A stretch of 64,000 nucleotides of DNA from Sesamum alatum (Eukaryota; Streptophyta; Magnoliopsida; Lamiales; Pedaliaceae): contig JACGWO010000005.1 in NCBI GenBank assembly GCA_034509735.1, positions 12,727,692 to 12,791,691 of the forward strand, written 5' to 3'. Below the pieces are notes generated by a model that saw nothing but the letters and a program-made list of their open reading frames with translations, did not search any database and was not told where the DNA came from. This document shows, piece by piece, positions 34,117-44,870 of the stretch. The position numbers and the translations under genes were made by a program. The first letter of the stretch is position 1. Every line of letters starts with the position of its first letter.

Positions 34117-36616
34117 TGTAACGCCCTAACTTTCTTATATAGAATTCTCATTTATTAGCACAAGAAAGTGGATATATGTTATGTTGATTTATATAATAAT
34201 TAAGGTTAATGAGATGACTAAAAAGGAGAAATAAATTATTATAGACGAATGAATATTTTGTATAATAAAAATATGGGAGTCAAAAAAAAATTATACTTGT
34301 AAAGATGAGGGGGAATAAATAAAGTCTTAACACCACATATGCAATATTAGCATTTTATAATATATATGTATATGTATAGATTACTACACTACAAGACAAG
34401 TAAATGAACTAATCACCATGTGTCTTTAACATAATATTTAAATAGGGTTAATTACACTTATACCCCCTCTAAAAATGCATAATTACACTTTCCCCCAAAA
34501 AATTTTAAAATTACACTTACACCCCCTCCAAAAATTCTTTGTTTACACTTGACCCCATTCATTAAAGTTTGGACGAAAAATATTCACGCCAACAAAAAAT
34601 AATTACAAAATTTTTCAATTTTTTCCCATTATTAAATATTTTCGTGTATATTTTTTATACTTATAAGAGGATAAGTGTAATATATACATATAGAGTGAGG
34701 CCAATATTATTATATTTTTTTCTTATAAGTACAAAATTATTACATGGGAATGTTAAACGAAAGGTAAAATTGAAAAGTTATGTAATTATTTTTGTTGAAA
34801 TGAACATTTTCCGTCAAAACTGTAACGAATGGAGGTCAGGTATAAACAGAGAATTTTCAGAGGGGGTGTAAGTGTAATTTCAAAATTTTTTTTTGGGGAA
34901 AGTGTAATTATCCATTTTTAGAGGGGGTCTAAGTGTAATTAACCCTATTTAAATATATATTAGACCTACACATCACACACCTATATACATAGAGCTATAT
35001 AGACTTATGTAAAAATATAGTGAAAACCATCAGCTATAGAAAAACAATTAGCTATAGAAACTTATAAAAGAGAGTAGAAGAGAGAAACGACAAAAGAGAG
35101 AAGAGGGAGGCGCTGGAGAGGAAGAAAGAAGAAGAAGAAAAGAAGAAGAAGAAAGAATTTGGGATTCCTCCATATTCATCAATCTTAGAAAAGATTCACA
35201 CTGATTTGGTAACTATTTTCGTCTCTAATTTTCTGAAATTTCGAGTTTGAGCTAAGATGAAGGCTGAAATCCAAGAAAGGAATGAATTAAGTTAACATGC
35301 ATGATAACAGAGTAAAATCTGTCCGAACAGTCACGGTTTTTGGGGTAAATCTTGAGTTTTGTCGGTCCAAAATTGGGGATCTTGGTGTCTATGAAATCTT
35401 TAGGATGTCCTCTATAACTTTTAAGTTTTGAGAAGAAGCTAAATTCATCGTTTTAATCAGTAACAATAGGGAAACATTATGTTGCCCTGTTTCTGCGGGA
35501 AATCAGACAAGTTGTACTAAAAAGCTTATAACTTGAGATATAAAGGTTGAAATTGTGTTATTCTTATTTATAATGAAACTATACATATATTATGTGATAT
35601 TGTGAGAATATCAGGACTTTTGAACGGTTGTGTGAATTGTTATAGAATTTTGAAGTAGTATAATCGAATCTGTGACAGTACAGAACAGGTTGTATTAAAA
35701 CTTGAATAACTCATTATATACTGATCCAATTCGTATGATTCTTGTTGGATATTAAACTAGAGACAAATAGGAATAACTGTAGTAAAATTCATACTGAAAT
35801 CATCTATACGTTGGTCTGTAGAAAACCTGTAAGATAGGACAGAAGTGCTGTCAGTTCTGTTTAGAAGAGATTGATTAATATAGACATAAGTATTCATCTT
35901 TTGATTTCCATTGCTGAATCTGTTTATATTAAATAAATATATTTAGAATATGATTAGGAGCTGGATCCATTGGAAAAAACTCACACCACGAATTAAGCCC
36001 ATCGGCGATCGGTACATTTTGTAAATAGATGATTAGCACCGTCTATATATGCTCCTCTTCATTTTGATAATACCTATATGTAAGTAGATTATTAACACTG
36101 TCTATATATATGCTCCTCTTGATTGTTGTGATAATATTTATATGTGAGTCTATGATTGAGCTTATAATAACCTATGAGGATGTTAGAATTGATGGATTGG
36201 TTTGAGTTGAATGCTTAGTTCGTGGAAGTAAGGTAAGTAGACATTTAGAGTCATCTAAATGTGCTCCGTTTTATCTCTTGGCATTACCTTGATGTATGAA
36301 TGGTGTTGGAGATGAATTACAATGATGGCATAATTGATTGATGCTTTACTATTGAATGATGATGTGGTGGAAATAAGACGAGAAAGTGTATGTTTCATGC
36401 TCTATGAATTTTTATTGAACATGTTATAATAGTCTATACTACCATATGTGAAAGAAACATGTATAAGTGTTGTAGATGAGAAACTACTTCTGTTAATTAT
36501 GTTGATAGAATATGTTATATAACCAACTATGAACTGGTTCATGTTTTATAAAAGTAATATTGTCAATGTATAACTGTTGAGCTGTAGAAAATCGTATTAT
36601 TGTTCGCGTTGTGACA
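34117..36616 (+). repeat. 5' LTR of the chromovirus (2500 bp)
   Basis: Begins tgtaacgccctaac and ends ttgtgaca directly before the primer binding site. Compared with the 3' LTR it has an extra 1.27 kb (about 34389-35655), which includes a MITE, but lacks about 0.74 kb that the 3' LTR has at about 42095-42830. The shared parts look nearly identical. Confidence 0.9.
34444..34946. mobile_element. MITE inside the chromovirus 5' LTR
   Basis: Ends agggttaattacacttat... and ...aagtgtaattaaccct form inverted repeats of roughly 120 bp, with ccccctc/gaggggg blocks. Both sides are flanked by atttaaat (34436-34443 and 34947-34954). That 8-mer is itself a palindrome, so it may be a target duplication or part of the inverted repeat. 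No coding capacity; the frame at 34569-34871 is chance. Confidence 0.75.
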
Positions 36617-36622
36617 ATTTAG

Positions 36623-36634
36623 TGGTATCAGAGC
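36623..36634 (+). promoter_or_regulatory. Primer binding site, tRNA-iMet
   Basis: TGGTATCAGAGC, complementary to the 3' end of plant initiator methionine tRNA, lies six bases after the LTR end. This primer is usual for Tekay/Del chromoviruses. Confidence 0.9.
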
Positions 36635-36729
36635 AGGGATTAGATTCCCTGGGGTGATTGTGAAGAGTCATATTAGTGAATAGATAGAACTTATATCATG
36701 AGTCTGATTACATGTTTATCTTATATAGG

Positions 36730-37956
36730 ATGGAAGAGTTAGGTGAACACGCTGCTGGCCCAAACGAGTCATTAGAGTTGGTACATGGTCACGATCATGC
36801 ATCTGAACATCATAGGTCTGAGGCCCAAAATAGAAATATCCTACCACCAAACGTGAATCCTGTCATGCAACAATTTTTAGAGTTTATGCAAAGAATGACT
36901 CAGCCAACACAACCTCAACACCAAGGTGTTGTTATCGATAAGAACTATAAGGTAGTTAGGGGGCAGGGTGCCAAAGTATTTACAGGTACCATTGACCCTG
37001 CAGAAGCTGAAGAGTGGTTAAGAAATACAGAAAGAGTCTTAGACAGAATTGAGTGTATTGCTGAACAAAAATTAAAGTATGCAGTATCCTTATTAGAGAA
37101 AGATGCTCTAGATTGGTGGGAGACTATTCCAGGGAATAAGGATCAACCTAACACATTAACTTGGAATGATTTCTTGATAGAATTTGCGGAGAAATACACT
37201 CCGCCAATCTATAGGAATCGTAAGAAGGTTGAATTTCTTGAGCTAAAGCAAAATAACTTGTCAGTTGCCGACTATGAACTACAATTTGTGAGGCTATCAA
37301 AGTATGCACCAGAAGAAGTCAGAACCGATGAATTAAGAAGGGACTGGTTTGAAAGGGGTTTAAGACTTGACATTCGAGAGAAAATAGCAATTGAGCCTCT
37401 AAGTTATAGTGCATTACTGGAAGCAGCACTAAGAGCAGAGGAGACATCTTTGGAAAGAAGTTCTGCTAAAGCTAAACGAAAGAAATGGACAGGCAATTTC
37501 AGTTCTACATCTAGGCAGAGTGGTAATGTTTCATTTAGAGGTTCTGGTTCGTAAAGAGGCGGTTATAGAAGTCGAGGAATTTGTCAGCCTAACAAGTTTC
37601 TATCAGGGTCTTTCAGTCAAGGTGTGTCTGCTTCAGTAGGATTTAAGGGGAGATCAGGTGGTTCAACAAATTCATTTAGTGGAAGATCTACTCCTTTTTG
37701 TGCAAATTGTGGTAGGAAACATGTTGGAGAATGCTGGGGAGTCAAGCCATTTATGTGTTATAATTGTCATCAACCAGGACATATTGCCAGAAATTGTCCT
37801 CTAGTAAGAGACGGTACCAGAGGGTCTCAAATTTCAGGTCCTAGCAGTATGGGTGAAAACTTGCAAAAAGTTGGCATGAATAGGGGACGAGGAAGGGGTG
37901 GTCGAAATGGTGGGAATGTTTCATCAGCATCAACAGGACAAGTTAGTCAACCCTAA
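36730..37956 (+). pseudogene. gag: Gag of the chromovirus
   Basis: The start at 36730 (MEELGEHAAG) is preferred over the upstream ATG at 36712 because family Gags start close to an acidic N-terminus like this. The Gag domain runs through GAKVFTGTIDPAEAEEWL, KYAVSLLEKDALDWWETI, NDFLIEFAEKYTPP and ELKQNNLSVADYELQF (36960-37310). A zinc knuckle CYNCHQPGHIARNC lies at about 37755-37796 (CX2CX4HX4C). Two in-frame TAA codons (37552-37554 and 37954-37956) interrupt an otherwise continuous frame; the sequence context suits CAA originally. Gag builds the particle and binds RNA through the knuckle. Confidence 0.92.
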
Positions 37957-38310
37957 CCACAAGCGAGGGTATATGCTGTAACTAGAGAGCAAGCTCCTGC
38001 GACACCTGAGGTTATTACTAGTACCTTCTCTATTTGCAATTCTAGTGCAAATGTGTTAATTGATCCAGGATCTACTTGTTAATTCATATCACTTGATTTT
38101 ACATCACGAGTGCATATTAATGTAGAACCATTGGGATATGATTTATGTGTATCCATGCCTGCTGGTGGAGTCATATTAGTTAATACAGTTGTAAAATATT
38201 GTCCAGTAGTAGTGGATGGGGTTATATTGCATGCAGATTTGGTTGTGATAAATCTAAGGGAGTTTGATGTTATTTTGGAAATGGATTGGTTATCCGTAAT
38301 CATGCAATAG
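37957..38310 (+). pseudogene. Aspartic protease of the chromovirus
   Basis: Continues in the Gag frame: ANVLIDPGSTC at about 38049-38081 is the retropepsin catalytic motif (usual form DSGATHSFIS or DPGSTHSFIS). A TAA follows immediately (38082-38084). The rest, PAGGVILVNTVVKYCPVVV and [13 protein letters not shown] (to 38292), is the second half. The frame then shifts near 38290, at the junction with the sequence leading to RT. Confidence 0.85.
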
Positions 38311-39413
38311 TTGACTGTCAAACAAAGGAAGTGGCGACAGAAATGGATGGTCAAATAAAGACGATAATTGTCGGAGAAAGGAAAGTTATACCTAACTGTT
38401 TAATCTCTACTGTGACTGCCTTCAATTTAATAAAAGAAGGATGTGAAGCATATTTAGCTAATGTTTGCGACACCACGATGGTTAAACCGAGCGTACAAGA
38501 TGTTCCGATAGTTAGAGAATTTTTGGATGTTTTTCCTGAGGATCTACCTGGGTTACCACCTAATCGAGAAGTAGATTTTGAAATAGAAACTATTCCTGGG
38601 GCATCACCTGTTTCAATTGCACCATATAGAATGGCTCCGTTGAAACTGAAAGAATTAAAGAAACAATTAGAAGAGTTGTTAGAAAAGGGGTTTATACGAC
38701 CAAGTATCTTACCGTGGGTAGCACCAGTGTTATTTGTTAAGAAGAAATATGGCAGTATGAGACTATGTGTTGATTATAGGCAATTGAACCGAATTAAAAT
38801 CAAGAATAAATATCCTTTGCCACAGATTGATGATTTGCTTGACCAACTTAAGGGTGCAACAGTATTTTCCAAAATTGATTTGAGATCAGGTTATTGGCAG
38901 CTAAGAATCGAAGAGAAGTCGATTCCTAAGACAACTTTTCGGACAAGATATGGCCATTATGAATTTGTGGTTATGCCATTTGGGTTAACAAATGCTCCTG
39001 CAGCTTTCATGTCCTTGATGAACAAAATATTGCAACCGTTCCTCGATCAATTTGTGATTGTATTTATCGATGATATTCTGATATATTCAAGCAGTTACGA
39101 GGAACATGAAAAACATTTAAGAGCAGTTTTACAGATTTTGAGAGAAAAGCAGTTGTATGCTAAGTTTAGCAAATGTGAGTTTTGGATGGAAGAAATTGCC
39201 TTCTTAGGGCATATTGTCTCGAAAGAAGGAATACAACCTGATCCAGCTAAGGTTAAAGCTATTTTAGACTGGGAGACACCTAAGAATACATCTGAAGTTC
39301 GAAGTTTTCTGGGATTGGTTGGTTACTATAGGAGATTCGTAAAAGACTTCTCTGTTATCGCAAAACCTTTGACGAGCTTGTTAAAGAAGAATGCACCATT
39401 CAAATGGAATTAG
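38286..39413 (+). pseudogene. Reverse transcriptase of the chromovirus
   Basis: A long open stretch of 375 codons. Motifs in order: [74 protein letters not shown], the catalytic [10 protein letters not shown] (about 39057-39090), and the thumb [17 protein letters not shown] with [13 protein letters not shown]. All three catalytic Asp residues are kept. The domain looks intact in itself. It ends in a TAG (39411-39413) just before the RNase H, in the same frame. Confidence 0.93.
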
Positions 39414-39880
39414 ATGTGTGATAAAAGTTTCAAAGAGTTAAAGAAAAGACTTACCTCAACACCTATTCTAGCCTTGCCATCTGAAAGTGGAGGATACGTA
39501 GTGTATACCGATGCATCAAAGCTAGGATTGGGATGTGTTTTAATGCAGCACGGGAAGGTTATAGCTTATGCTTCATGGCAGTTGAGGCCTCATGAACTAA
39601 ATTATCCAACTCATGATTTAGAATTGGCAGCGTTCGTACATGCATTGAAAATCTGGAGGCATTATCTGTACGGGGAAACATTTCAAATATTCACAGACCA
39701 TAAAAGCTTAAAGTATATCACAACACAGAAGGAATTGAATTTGAGGCAAAGAAGATGGATTGAACTATTGAAGGATTATGATTGTACAATTGACTATCAT
39801 CCTGGAAAAGCAAATGTGGTTGCAGATGCTTTCAGTAGAAAGGCAGTAGATCAAATTGGTCGGTATAAAATTGTCATAAG
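39414..39880 (+). pseudogene. RNase H of the chromovirus
   Basis: Continues in the RT frame after the [20 protein letters not shown] (first Asp), [18 protein letters not shown] (Glu), [12 protein letters not shown] (Asp) and [13 protein letters not shown] (Asp), spanning about 39500-39845. The D-E-D-D set is complete. The frame ends at 39893 after a shift near 39870, so the link to integrase is broken. Confidence 0.92.
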
Positions 39881-40779
39881 GTGGAGTACTTAACTGCCCT
39901 TAGAAAAATGAATGTGCATATTGGTCTTGACGATGATGCTATATTGGCTACTATTCGAGTGAAGCCCTCCCTCAAGGACAAAATTAAGAATGCACAAAAT
40001 GAGGATCCATACGTACAGAAGATGAAAATCAAGGTGCAAGAAGGAAAGAACAACCAATTCGTAATACAAGGAGATGGTACACTATTAAATGGAAAGCGTA
40101 TTTGTGTGCCGAATATCACAGAGTTAAAGATGGAAATCATGAACGAGGCACACTATGCACCTTATGCAATGCATCCTGGCAGTACCAAAATGTATCGAGA
40201 CTTGAGACCTTACTATTGTGGTTGACAATGAAGAAGGATGTGGCAGAATTTGTGGCTAGATGTTTAACTTGTCAGCAAGTAAAAGTAGAACACCAAGCGC
40301 CAGCCGGTAAGCTTCAACCTTTATCTATACCTGAATGGAAATGGGAGAAGATCACTATGGATTTTGTGGTTGGACTACCACGTACGTTCAGAAGACATGA
40401 TGCTATTTGGGTAATTGTGGATCGATTGACTAAATCAACACATTTCTTGCCAATACAACAAAAAGATTCCTTGGACAAATTGGTTGAATTATATGTTTCA
40501 AAAATTGTGAGATTACATGGGGTGCCTACCTCTATTGTATCAGATAGAGATCCTCGATTTACTTCACATTTCTGGGGAAGTTTGCAAAGGGCACTAGGTA
40601 CGAAACTACACTTCAGTACAGCATTCCATCCTCTAAGGTTCGGTAAGCAAGGAAAACTGAGTCCAAGGTATATTGGGTCGTATGAGATTACAAAGAGAAT
40701 TGGACCATTAGCCTATCGATTAGCGTTACCAATAGAATTATCACAGATACATGATGTATTCCATGTTTCAATGCTTTGA
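39881..40779 (+). pseudogene. Integrase of the chromovirus with catalytic core deletion
   Basis: The N-terminal HHCC region reads [18 protein letters not shown] (about 40150-40203) and CLTCQQVK (40262). A frameshift lies between them at about 40220. The core keeps [11 protein letters not shown] (first Asp) and [17 protein letters not shown] (second Asp, about 40537). After FSTAFHP (about 40632) the sequence jumps to [18 protein letters not shown]. The block with the third catalytic residue (Glu, in GQSER-like sequence) and more than 100 residues after it are missing. The enzyme cannot be active. [10 protein letters not shown] and VFHVSML close the domain before a TGA at 40777. Confidence 0.92.
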
Positions 40780-41007
40780 CGCTATCGGTCTGATCCTAGT
40801 CATGTTGTGCGTCAACCAGAGATAGAAATTTCAGAGGACTTAACGTACATAGAAGAACCAATAGATATTTTGGATAGAACAATAAAGAAATTAAGAAACA
40901 AGGAGATACCCATGGTGAAAGTAAAGTGGAGTAATCACTCTCCAAAAGAAGCCACTTGGGAGGTAGAAGAGAGAATGAAGGAGAAATACCCACACTTATT
41001 TTCATGA
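40780..41007 (+). pseudogene. Chromodomain-like C-terminus of the chromovirus integrase
   Basis: After the TGA (40777-40779, where relatives have Arg) the frame continues RYRSDPSHVV, then IEEPIDILDRTIKKLRNKE, VKVKWSNHSPKEATWE and EYPHLF-like KYPHLFS. This is the chromodomain type of Tekay/Del elements, thought to steer integration towards heterochromatin. It lacks some of the aromatic residues of classical histone-binding chromodomains, as usual in this lineage. It ends at TGA 41005-41007. Confidence 0.85.
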
Positions 41008-41045
41008 ACGGGTAAGACAGTCAAATTTCGAGGATGAAATTTTAT

Positions 41046-41058
41046 TAGGAGGGGAGAA
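41046..41058 (+). other. Polypurine tract of the chromovirus
   Basis: taggaggggagaa lies immediately before the 3' LTR and would prime plus-strand DNA synthesis. Confidence 0.85.
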
Positions 41059-41059
41059 T

Positions 41060-43030
41060 TGTAACGCCCTAACTTTCTTATATAGAATTCTCATTTATTA
41101 GCACAAGAAATTGGATATATGTTATGTTGATTTATATAATAATTAAGGTTAATGAGATGACTAAAAAGGAGAAATAAATTATTGTAGACGAATGAATATT
41201 TGTATAATAAAAATGTGGGAGTCAAAAAAAAAATTATACTTGTAAAGATGAGGGGTAATAAATAAAGTCTTAACACCACATACGCAATAGTAGTATTTTA
41301 TAATATATATGTATATGTATAGATTACTACACTACAAGACAAGTAGTATAATCGAATCTGTGACAGTACAGAACAGGTTGTATTAAAACTTGAATAACTC
41401 ATTATATATTGATCCAATTCGTATGATTCTTGTTGGATATGAAACTAGAGACAAATAGGAATAACTGTAGTAAAATTCATACTGAAATCATCTATACGTT
41501 GGTCTGAGAAAACTTGTAAGATAGGACAGAAGTGCTGTCAGTTCTGTTTAGAAGAGATTGATTAATATAGACATAAGTATTCATCTTTTGATTTCCATTG
41601 CTGAATCTGTTTATATGAAATAAATATATTTGGAATATGATTAGGAGCTGGATCCATTGGAAAAAACTCACACCACGAATTAAGCCCATCGGCGATCGGT
41701 ACATTTTGTAAGTAGATGATTAGCATCGTCTATATATGCTCCTCTTCATTTTGATAATACCTATATGTAAGTAGATTATTAACACTGTCTATATATATGC
41801 TCCTCTAGATCGTTGTGATAATATTTATATGTGAGTCTATGATTGAGCTTATAATAACCTACGAGGATGTTAGAATTGATGGATTGGTTTGAGTTGAATG
41901 CTTAGTTCGTGGAAGCAAGGTAAGTAGACATTTAGACTCATCTAAATGTGCTCCGTTTTATCTCTTGGCATTACCTTGATGTATGAATGGTGTTGGAGAT
42001 GAATTACTATGATGGCATGATTGATTGATGCTTTACTATTGAATGATGATGTGGTGGAAATAAGACGAGAAAGTGTATGTTTCATGCTCTATGAGCTTTA
42101 TTGATGCTCGTAAATGAATTTGTGATACTATGTTGTCGTGTGTGACTAGCTGCTTACAAGAACGGTGATATGGGGAAATGAGAGAGTTTTGGAAACCGAG
42201 TATAAATTTTATGTGATACCCCTTGATGATCTAAACGAGCCTGTGTGGCAAAACGAGCCTGTGTGGCAACTCAGCCTGTGTGGCAAAACTAGCCTGTGTG
42301 GCACAACCAGCCTGTGTGGCAAAACGAGCCTGTGTGGCAAAACGAGCCTGTGTGGCAAAACAGCCTATGTGGCAAACTAGCCTGTGTGGCATACCAAGGG
42401 GGATTCACTTAACGTAATGCGATGATTGGTGAGATTGAGTTGATGGAGAAATCACTATATCACTTTCTTGTAAGCAGGCTAGGTATTAACGTGTTTGATT
42501 ATCTTTCTATGAGTTGCTTACTGGTGAATAAATTGCAAATGCTGGAATTGATATAATGATTGTTTTATATATGATGTGCCAATGTTTGGTTTACATTAAC
42601 CCAAATTACATGTATAGATTGTGTCGGTTGTCTACTTATTGAGCTGCAGGCTCACTCCTCTTCAAACATTTTCAGGTGTAGATTTTTGTTGTGTTCGCTC
42701 TTGAGGACTAAATCAATATTGTACATTCCAAGTCAGGTCGGGCCAGTATGCGGAGTTGTCCTCACAAGTCAATAGGATAGAAGTTATAGATTTTGAGACT
42801 GCAATATACTAAAAGTGAAGATGGCTTGTGAACATGTTATAATAGTCTATACTACCATATGTGAAAGAAACATGTATAAGTGTTGTAGATGAGAAACTAC
42901 TTCTGTTAATTATGTTGATAGAATATGTTATATAACCAACTATGAACTGGTTCATGTTTTATAAAAGTAATATTGTCAATGTATAACCGTTGAGCTGCAA
43001 AAAAATCGTATTATTGTTCGGGGTGTGACA
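41060..43030 (+). repeat. 3' LTR of the chromovirus (1971 bp)
   Basis: Same termini as 34117-36616. The join at about 41346 (acaagacaagtagtataatc) skips 1.27 kb present in the 5' LTR. It holds instead a 0.74 kb segment with a minisatellite that the 5' LTR lacks. It ends gtgtgaca, followed by the aacac duplication. Confidence 0.92.
42237..42395. repeat. Minisatellite, about nine units of 16-18 bp
   Basis: The unit is gagcctgtgtggcaaaac with small changes; one unit reads agcctatgtggca. It lies inside the 3' LTR of the chromovirus and is absent from the 5' LTR. Confidence 0.93.
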
Positions 43031-43035
43031 AACAC

Positions 43036-44870
43036 TTTGCTTCTTATTCACTTCAAGGGGTTCGACCACTTGAGAACTTCGCTTAGGAAGAGAAGTAGCC
43101 GGCTCGCAAGGATGATCTTGGGCGACTCCTTCATCACACTTCTTGCCTTTTGGAGAAGCTTGACTTGGGCCTAAGGCAAGTAACTTCGTCACGTTTTCTT
43201 CAAAATAGCCACCGTGAACTCCAAGCCACCACCTTTTGTACGCCTCTGATGAGAACTTCTTCATATTTGGGGGCATGGGAGGGAACAACACTTTTTCCAT
43301 AGTCTTGGACAGAATGCACATGCGCCAATAACAGATTCCACCCTCTAAAGAAGTTTCGCGAACGTCTTGCGAAAGGATCCCCGACACTCCTTGGAAGAAC
43401 CCAAATTGACGACTAAATCAATGAGGGCAATAGGGCTCAACAACGAAATGATCGCCTTGCCGCAGAAGAAGGTAGTTCGAACGGACAGCCATGAAATAGA
43501 TTTCTTCAGATTCTGTGGCGTGCCCGTCATCTGTGAACGAAAAAGCCTTGTCCCTCACGATCATGTTGCAACTCCAAGAGATAAAGTCGCCTCTGTGTAA
43601 GCGCTTTCTCGCCTCTTGCGGATCGTAGTATTTTACGCCTCCTTCGCATGAAAAGAGTGTCATCTTGGGCCCACGAACGCTTTACACAAGTTGATAATGA
43701 ATCTTGAAATAATAAGCTATCCAACTATAAACAAAGTGAATCGAAAATGGGGAGTGTACGCGAGTTGGCCTTGGGGAGTTAGATATCTTATTCAAACCTC
43801 TGTAAATGCTAGCTAAGACTGGAACTGCAAGACCAACCCTTCGACCGGCTGCCATAGCACTCGCCACCTTGAAAACACTTGGGCGTATTGAACCAACATC
43901 TTGAGTGGAAAAGACAAAGGTACAAAGCCAACACGCCAAATACGCCGCCAAGAATGTCTCTTCCTTTGAACTCCCTTCTATACCAAGCCTCGAGAACAAC
44001 GCCTTGTCCATCGTGGACCACTTGCCATGTACCCCAAAGGTCCTGGAGGGATTATGGGTCAGATTAGGACGAACGGCCTTCTTCTCTTTACGCGGTGGGG
44101 GCTCGCAGTATTTCGTCGTCCTTCTAAGCCAAAACTTTAGGAACTTGAGAGGATTGGTCATTGTTATTACTCTTTCGAAACAAATGGTAGGCGTGGAGTA
44201 GGAACTTGCAAGAACGAGGCACAAGTCTCCGCCCTGTCTCATCAACCCCGTTAAGCTCCTTGGCACTCGGAACAACTTCATCATAAAGGAGTCCGGCCAT
44301 AGAAAGTCCGGCAAGGATATGCACGTCCCACAACGAAATAGACAATTCTCCAAAGGACATCAAAAGAGTGTTGGTAGATGGGCACCACGCTTCGCAAAAC
44401 GCCTTGACAATGTCGAAATTGCGGTCGTAGGTAAATAGTGAGGCGTATACAGCATCATATACTTGGGCCGCGACTAGCTTGTCTTTGCACAGGCTAAGTA
44501 CGTCTTTCGTCCACTCCCAAAACCCTTTGATGAAATGGAACTCACCGGCAAAGTAAACGTTGTCGCCCCACTTGGCTTTCCCTTCAATGATGCGGCGGCC
44601 CAACGTCGATAGGAAGCTTGGTTCGTCAGAACAACGATGATGAGTCGCTTGTAGAGACCACACCTTGGAAGTCTTGCTCAAAGAAACTTCTTGAGACCAT
44701 TGCTCTGTGTGGAGTGGAGCTGTCAACCTTGGCCATTGCTTCGTATGCCGACCGATGAGAGGTGTGTGAGCCGTCAAAATCATCCCTCTTTCCATGAGTT
44801 GACTTTCATCGTCAAGAATTATAAAGTTCTGTTGACCGGAGGAGGACGACTCGTCTTTGAAGTAAACCAT
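43036..44870 (-). pseudogene. Antisense PMD gene, main exon (right copy)
   Basis: Starts at ATG 44870 (MVYFKDESSSSGQQN); an upstream TTG at 44885 is in frame but the ATG is preferred. The first 249 codons stay open to a TAG-type stop near 44124. They contain SREVSLSKT-like SQEVSLSKTSKVWSLQ, LGRRIIEGKAKWGDNVYF, FIKGFWEWTKDVL, YDAVYASLFTYDRN, FCEAWCPSTNTLL, GELSISLWDVHIL and LLYDEVVPSA. After a frameshift near 44175 come FLKFWLRRTTKYCEPP, HGKWSTMDKALF, GRRVGLAVPVLASIYRGL, then YLLLRQGDHFVVEPYCPH, RQFGFFQGVSG and KRWWLGVHGGYF. This is the transposon-borne PMD family. The chromovirus splits it at 43035. Confidence 0.85.

Larger units (their letters stand above)
34117..43030 (+). mobile_element. 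Nested Ty3/gypsy chromovirus (Tekay/Del-type)
   Basis: Bounded by TGTAACGCCC... and ...GTGTGACA LTR ends, with a perfect 5 bp target duplication aacac at 34112-34116 and 43031-43035. Contents in order: LTR, tRNA-iMet primer binding site, gag, protease, RT, RNase H, integrase, a chromodomain-like C-terminus, polypurine tract, LTR. It sits inside the antisense PMD gene of the Tat-type element. The uninterrupted target (gaacactttgcttc) is present at about 22050. Stops, frameshifts and an integrase deletion make it non-autonomous. Confidence 0.95.

Noticed and set aside
42165..42380. 71-codon frame with repeated Ser-Leu-Cys-Gly-Lys-Thr
   Set aside because: It is a translation of the LTR minisatellite.
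42237..42395. Possible CRISPR array
   Set aside because: The repeats are directly adjacent with no unique spacers, and the DNA is plant nuclear.
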